From: Physcomitrium patens
Taxonomy: Eukaryota; Streptophyta; Bryopsida; Funariales; Funariaceae
Length of the DNA: 64,000 nt
Assembly: GCF_000002425.4 (NCBI RefSeq)
Contig: NC_037261.1
Location: 4,552,082 to 4,616,081 of the forward strand
Direction: 5' to 3'
Both the position numbers and the translations under genes were made by a program. Positions 20,630 to 34,264 of this stretch are shown here, piece by piece (within the stretch, counting starts at the first letter, position 1; every line of letters starts with the position of its first letter). The notes beneath the pieces were generated by a model that did not search any database, was not told the origin of the DNA, and was given only the letters and a program-made list of their open reading frames with translations.

Positions 20630-21869
20630 CGTTCCATAGCAAGCATCTTAAAATTTGTGCAAATACATGCAAGAATTAAAATATTTCAAAAAAATTAAAA
20701 TTAAAATCATAAAAATATCATGGAATTAGTGCGAAATTAGTAATTACTGCAGTGAAAAATAGAGGTTGAGATGTTGTTCATGAAATTTTACAATTTTAAA
20801 TGTTTGATGCACAAAATATTAAAAATAAACAGTTTCACTTAATCACTGTTAGACTTCCGTGGAAAAAATATAAACGAAGCAGAAGAAACCCATATAATCT
20901 GAGATTTACATCAAAATACATCACTTATGTTGTTTATTTATTTGTCTAGAACAGTAAAGTTCGAAGGGAGTTCCAGTGCACTTTGTTTACTCAGCACAAG
21001 TGAGAATAGACGGACCCACGTGGAATCTTATCCCAGTCCATCCATATCTCTGGAAGCGTTCTATAAAGCCTACGCGGAGCTGGCCGTCCTACGTGGACTT
21101 AGGGATTTGTAAGGTTTATTCATCCATACAATATCCAACAGTTATCTAGATGATATGTTTGTGCATCAAAGGTGCTTTCCTTTCATCTACCGTACAAATC
21201 CACGTGCACACAATCGTGTTCATCGCCCTTCTCCCCACGCCAGCTCAGCCAGGCCCTTCAGTTCCAATGCTGTTCAAACTGAACCGTTATTCATCCATTT
21301 GCTTGCAAGTAGGGCATTATCATTCATCCGTTATAACGAACGTCCTTTGGCACCGTAGTATAATGCTCCGCTTTAGTTCGATTTTTCTCCGAAGAACAGG
21401 CTTTGTTACATTTTTGCGGGATTTCCTAAGAGTACACCTTTGCCTACATTTTGTAATAGCTATCCTCTTTGCATACTCTTGGTTGTAACCGTTGCTACTG
21501 TAAAAAATCTCGAGGGTTGCAGTTCTTTTGGTATTGTTTTGTCTGGGAACGTGAATCTTTTGTCCAATCGTGAGGTCTCCGTCTGGAGTAGCTTTGAAGA
21601 TTATGATATTAGGCGTGTAAAGGAATCAAACCATAAGGGCAACAAATCCGTTGGCATTATAGTTTCAGTTGGAAGTGATCGAGGTAGTTTGAAGTCCGAG
21701 GGTGGTTTCTATTTGGAGTTGTGTCCTGTGAAACGATTTTCTAGCGCTTTCTAAAAATGTTTCGAATAGTGCAAACGTTTGTAGTGGTAACTGCTTAAAT
21801 TGAGTGTTCGGAGCTTGGAAATTGGATCTGTTTTGCGGGATAGTTCAGTGGTTCAAGCATTTTTGCAAA
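20630..21869. other. Intergenic and promoter region upstream of the F-box gene
   Basis: The left half (20630-20930) is AT-rich. From about 20940 composition rises and CACGTGG-like elements appear (CCCACGTGGAA at 21015, CTACGTGGAC at 21091, TCCACGTGCAC at 21199), which resemble G-box/ABRE sites. No coding motif is seen. Confidence 0.35.
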
Positions 21870-23469
21870 ATGAGTTACAGAAATTTCGAGAAGACCATGA
21901 CTGTGGACGATGGACTCATACCAGCTCTCCCAGACGACGTCGCTATGCAGTGCCTGCTGCGCGTGCAGCCCCAGTCGCACGCGCAATTGCAGCAAGTCTC
22001 CAGAAGATGGAATGAGCTCGTCAACAGCCCGTGGTATTATCAAGAGCGCAAACGCAGTGGCACAAGCGAGAAGCTCTTGTGCATTATGCAAGTCGTGGAG
22101 CCCCTCTCTGCACCGTCGTTGGCAGCAAAAACCCCTGGCTCTTCCTCGTCTACGAAGCACTCGCCCATGTTCGGGATTAACGTTTTGAACGTGCAGCAAC
22201 GGACGTGGGAGCGTCTCTCTCCTATTCCCGATTTTCCCGAAGGCCTCCCGATTGTCGGCCGGTAAGACTTTGTTCCTCAGCGCCAGCTAGATCGTGATCT
22301 CCTATGTCATCTTTCATGGTTTTCATTAGTGCAGTCCCTTCGTCCCGGTCGTCCTAAGGTCTTGTTCTTTCAGTAAATTTAGCTTTTGGCAGCTCGTCTA
22401 GCAGTGTCCTTTGTCTCTCATTCCCTTGCGTTTGAGTATGTTACGACATGATCATTTAATAAAAAAAAAAAACAAAAAAAAAGTCTCTAGCCAGCCTTCA
22501 ATCTCTTTTCTTTTCTTTTCTTTTTTCTTCTTTCTATTCTTTTTTGTTTGGTCCTTGAAACTCTGACTTCAATTTCAGTCTACCTCAGGGAGCTGTGCCA
22601 CAGAATTGAATGGTTTTTGAATTCGAAGTTTACTATTACTGATTGGCTAATTTTCAGCTGAACAGGAACTAAACGTCTACTGTGTGGGTTATTGCAGAAT
22701 GGTCGCTGTGGGCGGAAAGCTGATTGTTCTTGGCGGATGGAATCCCTCTACGTATGAGACTCTACAATCAGTGTACATCTACAACTTTGTTACTCAAACC
22801 TGGTCTAGGAAAGCTCCTATGCCAACGAGTCGTTCATTCTTTGCATGCTCAGTTGTGGAGAACTACGTTTTCGTCGCAGGAGGACACGATAATGATAAAG
22901 TCGCACTGAAATCAGCTGAAGTTTACAATGTTGAGACTGACCAATGGGCTCCCCTCGCGTCAATGCACGAGGAGCGAGACGAATCAACAGGTATATGCCT
23001 CGATGGGCAATTCTACGTTGTCAGTGGCTATTCTTCAACCAGCCAGGGCCAATTCTCCCAGAGTGCCGAAGTCTACAATCCATCAGCGAACGCATGGACG
23101 TTGCTTGAAGGCTTCTGGTCTATGGAGATGCAAACTTCGCGTCCAGCTGGTCCCTTCGCAGTCATGTATGGGAGATTGTACACTTTAAATGGGAAAAATC
23201 TCCACAGGTATGATGTCACAACTGCATCCTGGTCAGTTGTGGAATCAATTCCAGACAGTGAAGTAAACCCTATTTGTGTAGCTGCTTTAGACGAGGCGCT
23301 CTTCATCACAGGGCCATCTCACAGCAGCGAAGAGCTTGGTCATGGCACATTTTTGTACAAGCCAGCTGACAGAAGCGTAACAAAGAGGTGTACGAGTGAA
23401 TGGGGGAGCCTCACCAGACCAGCTGGTTTAGTTGGTGCGGCTCAGTTCGCACATGTCATCGAGATTTAA
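21870..23469 (+). CDS. F-box/kelch-repeat protein, KMD (KISS ME DEADLY)-like, 387 aa, two exons
   Basis: Exons 21870-22261 and 22698-23469; the junction GGCCG|GTAAGA to ATTGCAG|A keeps frame (GR-MVAVGGK). The F-box lies near residues 14-55 (GLIPALPDDVAMQCLLRV, QLQQVSRRWNELV). Four or so kelch blades follow, with KLIVLGGWNP, SRSFFACSV, VFVAGGHDNDKVALKSAEVY, MHEERDESTG and YVVSGYSSTSQGQFSQSAEV. This layout is that of the plant KMD/SKP20-type family, which act in SCF ubiquitin ligases; Arabidopsis members target type-B ARRs and phenylalanine ammonia-lyase. The substrate here is unknown. A second in-frame ATG at 21897 (MTVDDGLIP) could be the true start. No transit peptide or membrane segment. 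Confidence 0.88.
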
Positions 23470-24651
23470 GCAAACCGACGATTAAATTATCCACGTCCTC
23501 AGAAGCATCCTGCTGCCCTGAATGTCAAAGACTGAGCCAATTGCACTCGACGTCCCACCTCCGCTACTTTTTCCAGTATTGAGCTCACCATACGGCTGCT
23601 CCGTTGCAAATAGCGAGCATCAACACTCCCCACAACCACCAGGCTGGAACCAATGATTCGAGTAATGAGAAATGGTGTGCTGGATCAAGTTGAGGAATCT
23701 ACCATATTCACTACAAATCATGCGAACACATTGTGGCAGCCGAATTGTACAGAGTACTTTTGCCAGAGGTTGTGGTTTAATCGGAGTACAGTTAGCGGTC
23801 GAAACAATTTCGTAGATACATTACTGACATGATTGTAAAGAAACCAAATTGTGACTTAAACCGTCTTTTAGAAAATCTATCAAGTATTTTCTCAGCTATT
23901 GTAACCCCTAACGAGTCATAGAAAATGATACGAATGTATTTGTGAATCTGAGGGGAGATCTAGAACTCTTTAACAGTCCATATTAATCTCATGTCGTCAT
24001 TTATCATCCTGTAAAAGTTGTTCTCAAAAGCGTATATGAGATTAGCAACAATTCGTTCCATCCATGGTACAACTAAGCATAGAGCAGGCATGTCCATATC
24101 CATCATCGAGAGCAAAAAAGAAGTAGCTCTCGGGACATTAAGTTAATATAACTGCAACTCTCGTATTCTTATTGTTCCCAAGGACCTGTTGCCTTCCCAA
24201 TACTGACATAATTCAATAATTAAAACGTATCTGCAGAGCCGACTACTTTAAGAACAGAACGTGCTTTTCTCCAACTGACAACTACTTGCGGAATTGGGCT
24301 CAAGCCAAGAACTAAATCTAGATAGACGGTGACCAACCCTCTCATATCGCAAGTTTCGATAATGGGCAATTGGAAACTGCATACAATCCAGAGATTCATA
24401 CCTGAGTTAAGATATGGTAGAATCGCATGCAATGAATGGGACTGTAGATTATTCGAAACAATAGGAATGGACAGCGAGATGATGACCATGCGCATGATCA
24501 TGAATCCATGACCAGCGAGATGATGACCATGACCAATCCAGAGATGGACGCATTCTATGCAAATCTGACTGTAAGAGACTGTTGTGTTGGATCTCTAACT
24601 CCAACGTCAAATAGGAACATAAAACATCCGATGGAATAATGGTCATAGATG
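23470..24651. other. Convergent intergenic region between the F-box and CysRS genes
   Basis: Both flanking genes end here. A short imperfect direct repeat (CAGCGAGATGATGACCATG at about 24473-24491 and 24513-24531) is the only structure seen. No ORF with a motif. Confidence 0.4.
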
Positions 24652-26815
24652 TTATCTATCTTGTTCTAATCGTAGAATTTGAGAAACTATCTCCTGCAAT
24701 TCCGCCCGCAAGTTCTGTAAAAAATGCGGATCTTTCACCAAGCTGTCTTTGAATTTTTCGTGATCAGTTACAGCTTTTTTGTAAGCTGCCTCAAATTTCT
24801 GCAGGGAAATAACGATCGATTTTATCAGGATCCTTTCAGCTTCATGTTAAGTACATCGATGACAAAATGCTTGGCTGAAACAGCTGAATTCCTTGCGTCA
24901 AAAAAGCTTAGTAGTAATACTACTACAAAAGTATCAGAGGAAGAGCACACCTTCTTCGCATTCTTTGGCAGCTCTTTCCCGCCCTTGTCATGAGTGGGTA
25001 CACCACGCTCATCAAAAGCAAAGTCTTTGTACTCGTCTTTGGTCTTGAAGATTTCTTGTGGTGAAGTGGAAGATGCTTCATGCTTTTCAAGCAAATTCGC
25101 CTGTCAAATAAACAAAGGTGAATAGAGCAGAAAGGTATACAGAAAAAATAGACGTTTTCGTGAATAGCCACTTTTAAAAGCTGCCAAAACAAGAACGATG
25201 ATTGCCAAGAGTCTTAAATATTAATACATACGATGAACCGCGTAGGAAAACGACCTAAACATGAATTTGTAAAAGCACCAGACTTGAATACTTGGAAGAT
25301 TTTGTTTTCCAACTGCCGAATAATTGATAAGAGAACATATTGAAAAAGACCTTCTGCAGCCTTTTCTGTCGAAGGACACGCAATTTCTCCTCCTTCACCT
25401 TCAGTCTTCGTTCATCACGCTCTCTTTGTAACACCTGTGGGTCGTCTAATCTCCAAGTAGATGTGTTGCCCTCATCCACAACACATACTCCGGCATCAAC
25501 CATGTCTTCATCCCGGACTTTATCGGTTAGCTCCATCAATTTTGCCTGGTGACAACAAACCAAATTGTCTGTCTTTCTGAAAAGCACCAATCTAAACTGC
25601 ATTCCGCTGTCCCCATGAAATAGAAAGTTCCAAGACCAGTAATTACGCTACATTTCATAGTGCACCTCAACATTGAAAATTCTTAGCTAGACTCCTCTTT
25701 CCTTCATTTTCTGCTCGATTATATTATCTCCAGCCGTCGTGTAAGGGTCAGTAATCTCAATCCATTAAAAGATGCTAAGGAACATCAAATTATACTCCAG
25801 GGTAAAAAGATAGTACCTGAGAAGCATTACTTTTGACAGCAGATCTCACACTGTCACGAAGTGACACCCATCCATCCACATATGGAGCCTGAACATCCAC
25901 CAAATCAAAATCTACTTATACAAATGATTTTACTCAAGAACAAGATACGAAAAGAGTTTACTAACTTTTGGTGTCAAAGTGGCATGTTTCCACTTGGTCT
26001 TAGAGAGAATCTCATATACATACCACAACAGTTGTAAGATTGCCAGTTGAGCCAGATTGGCTTGTAGTACTGCCGAAGCCAATCTCGTCGTTCTTCGCAT
26101 CCGACAAACCTGCCAACACCAGTTCAATGGTCAGTCAAGCAAATAAATATACCTGTTCAACTTAAAGCAAGCCTCTGTTCCGTGCTCTCAAATAGTAAGA
26201 TTTCATAATAGAAAGTGATACAGAAAAGATGCACCAACACATTTAGCACGGAAGAAACATCACAATTATGACCAACCACACGAAGGACCTTGACCAAATT
26301 TTAGTATCCGATTCCAATTTTTCGGTTCCATCCTTGTCCAACTTCCAAAAATGTTAACACATTGAAACCATGAATTTCAGTCAATGAGAAATGGAAAATT
26401 TACCAAACACAACAAGAATTTTCGTCACAAAAATCGCAGCTTTTTTCAACAGCGAAGGCTGCGGTTTTCCATTTGCCTGCAGCGAGAAAATTAGAGCAAA
26501 AACAATCCTAAATTGCTCTTAACTCACACCTTTCACAATTTAAAATAACAGAATGAAAGCATAAGAGAATTTGCGTAAAAGCATATGTACAGCAAAAGTG
26601 GAAATGACGCCACAACTATATGTAGAAGCATCAGAAGAAAACTCCCTCAAGGAACCAATCTGACTTACCGACTTGCACTTGTCAATGTAGGAGTGCACAT
26701 CTCTGACTAAGGTAAGCAATTCTGTAACAGCACCCGCGGTATCAAAGTTGTCTTCTAGACGTTCCCGCACCTGTGACGGAGTAAAATACTTAGAACAATG
26801 CAAATAGCATGCTGA

Positions 26816-26871
<56 letters not shown>

Positions 26872-29800
26872 AAACTACAAGATAATGAATTACCACTTCG
26901 GGATCAGATGATAATAGCTTCAGACGGAAAAACATTGGACATTCAATAGCATAGAACACCGCGAGAGTTGAAAGAATAAACCTACCATGATTTGTGCTTG
27001 GTCCACCCTGCTGAACAATTGCTTCTCATCATCTCCTGGCCTTTGAATTCCCGCCATTGGCTGCCGCATAAATGCTAGATGGTGTGAGAACTTCGTTTAT
27101 CATTTAACAATAGAACAGTGGCAATATTGGATGACTATTCCAAACCAGCGATCAATTGCTTATTTAACAGAAACTAAATATCAGTATTACTTCATTACAC
27201 TTACCAGCGCATGCCACAATAAGTAGCCTACTACATAGAAACAAAGAGATTCAGTCACCAGAGTCTTTCTAGAAAGACTAAGCAGAAAATCAAGTTCTGC
27301 AGAACCAGGAAGTGCACGTACATGCTGCCTCAAATAAGATTCCACATTAGCGAAGAAATTTTTGAACTGTTTCTCTTTTTGTAGAGCCTCGTTCACAACA
27401 GTTGTACTGAAATTTATCGACTGCAGAAAGAAAATAAGAAGAAGATCAGAATATGTCTAACTGCAACTTGGTAACTCCTTGGATTAGTTGAATATTGCAC
27501 ACTTCAGAATCACATGGTGCAAACTTTACGTAATTCATAGGTACATATCTTAGTTGAAAGATATAATACACAAATTCCGCAGTGATGAATACCTTGTCCC
27601 AACTTTGAATAACAAAAAGCATACGTAGCTGTCTTGCTGTATATTTTGTCAGTGCCTGGTCCCAAAAACATCACATTCTCGAATTAAGTCAACCGTAACT
27701 CTCTGAGAGGGACATCACTTCATCACACACAAATGTGCACAGGCAGGCAATGAAAAAGTCGATGTCGTTCAACTCCAGTAGAGATACCAGGTCAAAACAA
27801 CTAAGAACACGAAAGAAGTCCTTACCTCCTTAATCGTTATGAAGTTCTTCAAAGACTTCGACATCTTTAACCCATCAATAGACAGATGTCCAGAGTGAAA
27901 AAAGTATCTGACCCACTGCACTCATGACAGCCAGACATTCACATATGCAACATTGTGCAAAAATTGCAAATCCTCTCACTAGTTACTCCAAGCGAAGGCT
28001 ACACGGCCCAGAAACCTAGATCATTCCATTGTACACTGAGGCGAGTGGAAATACATCATATAACACTGAAAGGAGTGATTTCTTTAAAGTTATAAGAAAA
28101 CGAGGTTAATATCATATCTTCATCAGATGTAATACCATCATTTAGTTAACGAGATTCATTGCGGAGAAGGTGATTTCAATAAATGCACATTTGGAAAGAA
28201 CACATAATAGTAGAAGAGGGAGAGCATATACTTCATGACAGTGGAAGTACGCCTCAGATTGAGCCAGCTCGTTGTCATGGTGTGGGAACTGCAAATCACT
28301 ACAAAGTCAAAGCAAAGTTAAGGTTCAATATCTGCTGGCCAGATGATGCCAAGTGACCAATAAACTTTACTCATAAAATCAATGATAAGATTGCAAATGA
28401 AAAGGGTGGAACTATCCGACAACAAATATGTGTTGTGGAAGTAAAACTGAAAATAGATTGAAAAACGAAAAAGTCATTTGCAGCTTAGATGTAAGAAAAA
28501 AAAAGGTCAGATATAAGTCACTCACTGTCCTCCAGAATGAATGTCCATGTTATCACCCAGTATATCACTGGCCATTGCAGAACACTCGATGTGCCAACCT
28601 GGGCGTCCCAAACCCCAAGGGGATTCCCATGCAGGTTCTCCAGGCTTACTTTTCTGCAACATTCATACGGTACAATATTGAGAAATCGCCGCATACGAAA
28701 GCTAAGAATTCATGTGGAACACCATTAAATGTGTTTTATTAATATATAACAAAGTGTTCTACTCTTTTCTTTCCAATATCTGATTTCTCCGGAACAGACA
28801 TCAAATTTGAGAAAAAATGATTCGTAAAATAGACCCACCTTCCACAATGCAAAATCGCAGCTGGTTCTTTTTTCAGAAGTCTCAAAATTTGACTCACTCT
28901 CAGAGGCCAGCAATGAGCTGCCGACAGCAGCTGGGTTCAACTTTCCATACTGGTGGCCTGCCTCTCTGCAATGAGAAGGAGAGATTTAATGTTCTCCTCT
29001 TTCTGTTCTTTTCTTTTCTTTTCTTTTTTTACTCGCCTATGTTCTGAACTTTATAATCCATACATAGAGATTTCCACAAACCGTCGCAAAATAACGGTAT
29101 CAACATGCAATCTCAAATGAAAAATCTATCGGCAGATCAAACTTGTTCTCGATACCTAGCACTTCTTCCCCCAGACCGTCTAGTAATCACTGTGCGGAAG
29201 CTCTAGAAAATTTATGAGAAGTAGAATGACACACCTGAACGCTTTGGTGTCAAAATAAACACTCCCATTAGCCACATAAGCAAATTTATTTGCCAAAACG
29301 ACTTCCACGTATTCAATAATTTTATCCATATACCTGCCACAGATAGTGACCACGCCATTCCTCTACAGTCAGATACCACTGCATTCCATTGTCGCAAGCA
29401 AATTGTTTACTTGTATCTTCAGGTCCTAATGTACTTTCGCAAATTCAAGACTTGACGTCCTCTAAGAAGAAAAAGGAAAGGGATAGATCTAACTATTCAT
29501 ACAAAGACGTTAAACTCCGGATTAACATGGAGAAGTGTTACCTCTACAAATCTTCACACAATGCAAAAGACAGATTCCTGAATCAACTTCTAAAAATGTT
29601 CTGTTGTGAATATCTACCCCATGACAAATACAAATACCACAGACTAGACTCAAACAATTGGGTCTGATGATACTTACTCAGTCACTCTCACAAGTACATC
29701 GGGATAGCCGCACCCCAAGGCTGTCATATCATCCCAAAACTCGTTTTCATACCTAAATTCATACACAAATGAACAATACTTGTCAATTAGCGAACCGGAC

Positions 29801-31321
29801 ATCTAACTTCCAGAAAATCTCTTCCTAAGGATTCGTTTGTTGTGGGAAAAGAACTTAAGTGAAAAAAAAAAAGGGGGGGGGGCAATACATTCCAAATATA
29901 ACGACTGGAGGGGCACACAACAATAGAAAGAGGGTCGCGTCCCTTATTCTTTTAAAGTCAAGCTTTTAAAAGATTAAATTAAACTAAGCTCATGAGTGCA
30001 GTACTTGAGAGTGTGACTCTTGTAAATAGCGTGATCTGTTACTGTTGCCCCAAGCCTAGCATCCAATTGAGATGCCAAACTATCAGCCGCACTCCCTCCC
30101 AGGAGCATGTTAATTCCCTCCTTTCCTCCTAACTTCCTAGCTTCTTCTTTTTGACCTTGTAGCAAATCCCTTGCCTCGTTGATCTTAGTGACTTTTAACT
30201 GCTCCTGCTTCACTCTCTGTAAGATCCAAACGCAATGATTTCATGTCTCACGCAACTAGAACTAAAAAGAACTGATTTGCAAGAATGCCAGTGCTTAGAA
30301 GATAAATCTCAACGTTGCTGCATTAAGGAATACAAGTCCAAGCCACTCACATCTGCCAAGTCGTCTTTTTGTCTCGACGAGGTGGCTTTCTCCAGCCCTC
30401 CTTCTGTATCTGATATCTGCGACAAGTTCAATGCAGAAGAAAGAAGAATTAGCAAAATCACAATGCCAAGAGATGTTTTACTCTATTTAAAGCAACCTCG
30501 CAATCCAATCGAAAATTGCTCCACAAAAGTAAAGAAACCTTTTTCTGTTGCTTGACCAGCTCTTCCTCCATAGCACGTTCCAAGTCTTCAATCACCTGGG
30601 TCCAAATCAACCCCCGTCACAACCATACTTGGGAATAACCAATACCAACACTCACACGACTATTGAAAAGAGCAGTAAGCACAACGAGTGATTCCCAGAA
30701 GAAAGAACGCACCTTATTCAAATCAATTGCACCACTGCGATATTGGTCCATGAGATAATTTCTCCTCGCGCGATTGATAATTTTGTCATCCACATCGGTG
30801 ACATTCATAACATACTTCACATTGTAGTGAAAATAATCCTGTACTTGCAAAGCACGTGAATGCGTGAGCTTCTTCGCCACGACAACCCACCATAAAACCC
30901 TTGAAACCACCACACCACTACACTGCGAGGCTCGATCATACCTCGAGTATCCGTCGAATGATATCAAAAGTCACATAATTTCTCGCGTGTCCGACATGGG
31001 ATGAGTCGTACACAGTTGGCCCGCAGATGTACCACGTCACTGCCACACAAATCACACAACTCCATCAGGGCTTCAAAACTTCAAAACCCTAAACCCTAAT
31101 TTCCTCACTAAGAACCTCAAACTCTCCAAAGCCAGAAGACACCCCCTCAAACTCAGGTTTTCTCCAAGCCACCAACGAAAAGCCAAGCCATCCATAATCT
31201 TCCACGCACCATTCCGGGATCCGTCCTTAGTGAAAAATGGGACTTTCTCCTTGCAGAGCGAGTTGTTAACCATCAACCCTCGCTTCTCTCCATCACCAGG
31301 GGCATCAGAGGCAGGCGCCAT
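24652..31321 (-). CDS. Cysteinyl-tRNA synthetase, animal/fungal cytosolic type, 772 aa, 22 coding exons
   Basis: Charges tRNA-Cys with cysteine. Exons (complement): 31210-31321, 30942-31039, 30713-30838, 30539-30595, 30351-30416, 30005-30216, 29678-29752, 29235-29333, 28839-28965, 28526-28653, 28232-28298, 27826-27915, 27593-27655, 27322-27420, 26986-27060, 26669-26770, 26404-26476, 26024-26109, 25817-25888, 25351-25545, 24951-25100, 24652-24798. All introns are GT-AG, all phases agree, and the total is 2319 nt. HIGH-type motif HVGH at residues 52-55; KMSKS at 406-410. Zinc ligands by family: C43, C348, H373, E377, all present. Motif [18 protein letters not shown] has Ser364 where most have Gly. 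The large insert after KIINRARRN and the C-terminal tail ([17 protein letters not shown]) are features of the animal/fungal enzyme. No targeting peptide, so cytosolic. Start ATG is [11 protein letters not shown]. Confidence 0.93.
26815..26872. repeat. Compound (TA)n(TG)n microsatellite in a CysRS intron
   Basis: About 11 TA units followed by about 16 TG units, inside the intron between exons 26986-27060 and 26669-26770. Alternating purine-pyrimidine, likely length-variable. Confidence 0.9.
29864..29883. repeat. A-run followed by G-run in a CysRS intron
   Basis: A mononucleotide A tract runs straight into about ten Gs in the intron between exons 30005-30216 and 29678-29752. Likely unstable in length. 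Confidence 0.7.
31084..31099 (+). promoter_or_regulatory. Double telo-box in first intron of CysRS
   Basis: AAACCCTAAACCCTAA, two perfect plant telomere-type units. Telo-boxes are known enhancer elements near the start of plant genes of the translation machinery. Here it lies in the first intron (31040-31209) of a translation gene. Function here is inferred. Confidence 0.5.
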
Positions 31322-31870
31322 TACTCCCCGCACGCAACGGTCAAGGCCTTGCTCCGAAGCACAAATCTACAGCTCGAGGCTCCGTGCACACATGAGAGCA
31401 ACAAGAGAAGAGCCGCAAGAGAAACCTACTGGGGGGGGGGGGGGGGGGGGGATGTGTTGGGGGGCAAAGGATGATCTCTGAGATGGGTCACCAAGATCTA
31501 CAGCTAAGAATTGATGGATTCTCGTGCCGTAACAAATGCGATGGGTCACCAAGATCAACTTAAATGCGGGTCCAGTTTGTTTAATTGCCCACGAAACTGG
31601 TCGCCCGAGATTGCTCTCTGGCATTGTTCGCAACGAGCTCTTCTGCCTGGCCAAGCGCAATTCCTTCGTGATGCCGGTTGACGAAATCGCTTCTTGTCCA
31701 ACCCACGGTACCCGCCCCCGCCCCTTCGTTGACGAAACTTCTTCACGTCCAGCCTCTGTCCACTTCGTTGACGGATGCGTTTCATCTAGTCTTGGTCCCC
31801 TCTGAAAACAATTCGCTCTTTCTACGATTGAGGATAAAGTTTAGGGTTGAAGATTTTAGAATTTAAGGTT
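31322..31870. other. 5' flank of CysRS, with a 21-bp poly(G) run
   Basis: GC-richer sequence upstream of the CysRS start. A G run of 21 bases spans 31431-31451. A 17-bp direct repeat (GATGGGTCACCAAGATC) occurs at about 31482 and 31540. Frames on both strands overlap and show no motif. Confidence 0.45.
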
Positions 31871-34154
31871 ATAGGGTTTAATTTGTGTTGGCATCAGTGG
31901 TTTTTTCCAACACTACATGTTGCACAATGATTTCCATCGAAAGAAATTTTGGAAAATATATTATAAATATTTGTACATTCTAACTAAAGTTAGATGCTGA
32001 TTGAATATAGAATCTGAAAGAATATTTTGAATGAAACAACACAGGGTAATATAAAATATTTCACTAAAAAAAATTTAAAAATCTAATCCAATTATAGTGT
32101 TAAATCGCAATTTAGAATAGCCAGTAGAATACAAATTCAAATCTTTGTAGTATTATTCCTCACCTTATTCAAAAATACTTTTATTTTTGTAGTATTTGTT
32201 TATGGAGTAAACATAAATCTAATTATTTGGTGCTCACTTCAATTTTGTGTAAAAGTATTTTATTGTTATTTTTTATTCTTTTAAAAATAATATTATATAT
32301 AATTATATTAATGATATATTTTTTAAATAAAATAACTATTAGTACTAATTACTCATATAAGATATGGTTTTTATTTACAACATGGTCTTCTTTTTACACA
32401 AGTCTTTAGAAACAACTATATATATATGTATATATGTATATATATACTTATATTTTACATTAATATATTCACAAGTACTTATATATGCATTTTTATAAAA
32501 ATAACTCCATAATTCTATCCAACAAGAATTCTTTCAATACATCTTGTGATTTCTTTTGTTATCCACATTCTAATCCATAAATTGTTAGTTTCTTATCTTT
32601 GATTTTTTTGATTTTTTGATTTGGTATCCATATTTATTTAAATAAATATTTTTATTTAAAACAAATATATCTAGTTGTCATTCTATAAATCACTTTTAAA
32701 AGCTATACTAATTCTTTGTGTCTAAATTGTCTACAAAAGATATATCTAAAGAAAATTTGCATATGTTTAAAACTTTTGAATCATAGAGTTTGTTCTTTTG
32801 TTCTTTTGTTCTTTTGCCAAATTTTACCATGATACCTATTTCTTAGAACATGAAGCAATTTTCTATTATTTTTTATTAATATTATTTAATTACATAGTTA
32901 TAAAATAAATCTATTTATAACTACGTTTTAAAAAAAATCCAATAGCATTTGTTTTGAACCATTTAAAATTAATTATGCTTATTTTAATTTAATAACATAT
33001 TATTTTTGTCTATTAATTCTTTACATTGGACTATTCTTTGATATTTTTGTATAATGCACCATTTTGCAATTGGTTCGAAGTGTCTAAGTAAAACTAGATC
33101 ACTAATTATTTTTAAATAATTCTTTTTTGCCAAGAGTACTTAAAACATGATAGAAAAATTAAATTTTGAAGTCTTCTAATTGCAAAACTTGAATTATTCA
33201 TTTTTTTCTAAATTATTTTTACATCTTTTGCATTAGTTATATTAAGGCCCCTATTTAGTCCTAAATATATTTTGTATGCAAATTTAATTTTGGTTCGAGA
33301 TTTTTTATATTTTTACCAAGTTACATGTGATGGTTGTTGGTTGTACAAGATTAAATTATACTGTTTCCATAGTAAAAAAAATATTTGCATCTTCAAAGAT
33401 TGTTATAAATAATTCCACATCTAAATCATAAATCATAGAACGAATTTTAAGTTTATTATCTTTTTATCTTTGTGAAAGTATAGACTAAAGTAACATATAA
33501 TATTTTTATACAGTGTTTCATTAAAATCATTATATAAAAAATGATTCTATAATTATCAGTTGAAGTTATAAAATCAATTAGGAGATAGTAAGTGCATGAA
33601 ATTGAAATGGCTTGAAATAAATACTAAAATTAAAGATTTTATAAAGTAATCCATGGTAATAGAAGAAATAAATTCTATTAATTCTAAAAGTTGAGAGTGG
33701 TAAAAGAGTAATATGAAAACAGAGTGTTGCTTTATGTAATTTTCATAAAAATAAACCAATAAAAATAAATAATATTATTAGTACTTATGCAAGAGCAATT
33801 GGATCTATATGGTAATTAAACTAAACTTATAATTTGATAGAGATGAAATATTCTTGGTGAAGTTAATAGTGCTTGGATTATACTACCAAAAAAAAAACTT
33901 TTATTTCTCTCTTTATATATATTATCAAAGCTATATTTATAGTAAAAAATAAATGAATTCGTAATTTTCTAATATATCAATGGTAGTTTAATATTATTCT
34001 TTCTTATATTTGTGTATTATTTTAAGATTTAATGTAAAAATTTTAAAAAATGTACTATTTGGCATCCAATGAGTAAAAGTCATCCAATTCTGTAATATGC
34101 ACCAAAAATGTTTTACAACACTTAAATATCATAATTTTTAGAAATATTTTATAG

Positions 34155-34192
<38 letters not shown>

Positions 34193-34224
34193 GTTTATTC
34201 TAATACCTCATATAACCAATATTG

Positions 34225-34264
<40 letters not shown>

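Noticed and set aside
26776-26959. Extra CysRS exon in the frame around [14 protein letters not shown]
   Set aside because: Adjacent exons (ending QAQIM and starting VRERLEDNF) already join in phase and align without a gap to the family, so this is intron.
31080-31100. AAACCCTAAACCCTAA considered as an interstitial telomere
   Set aside because: Only two units; better explained as a telo-box near a translation gene.
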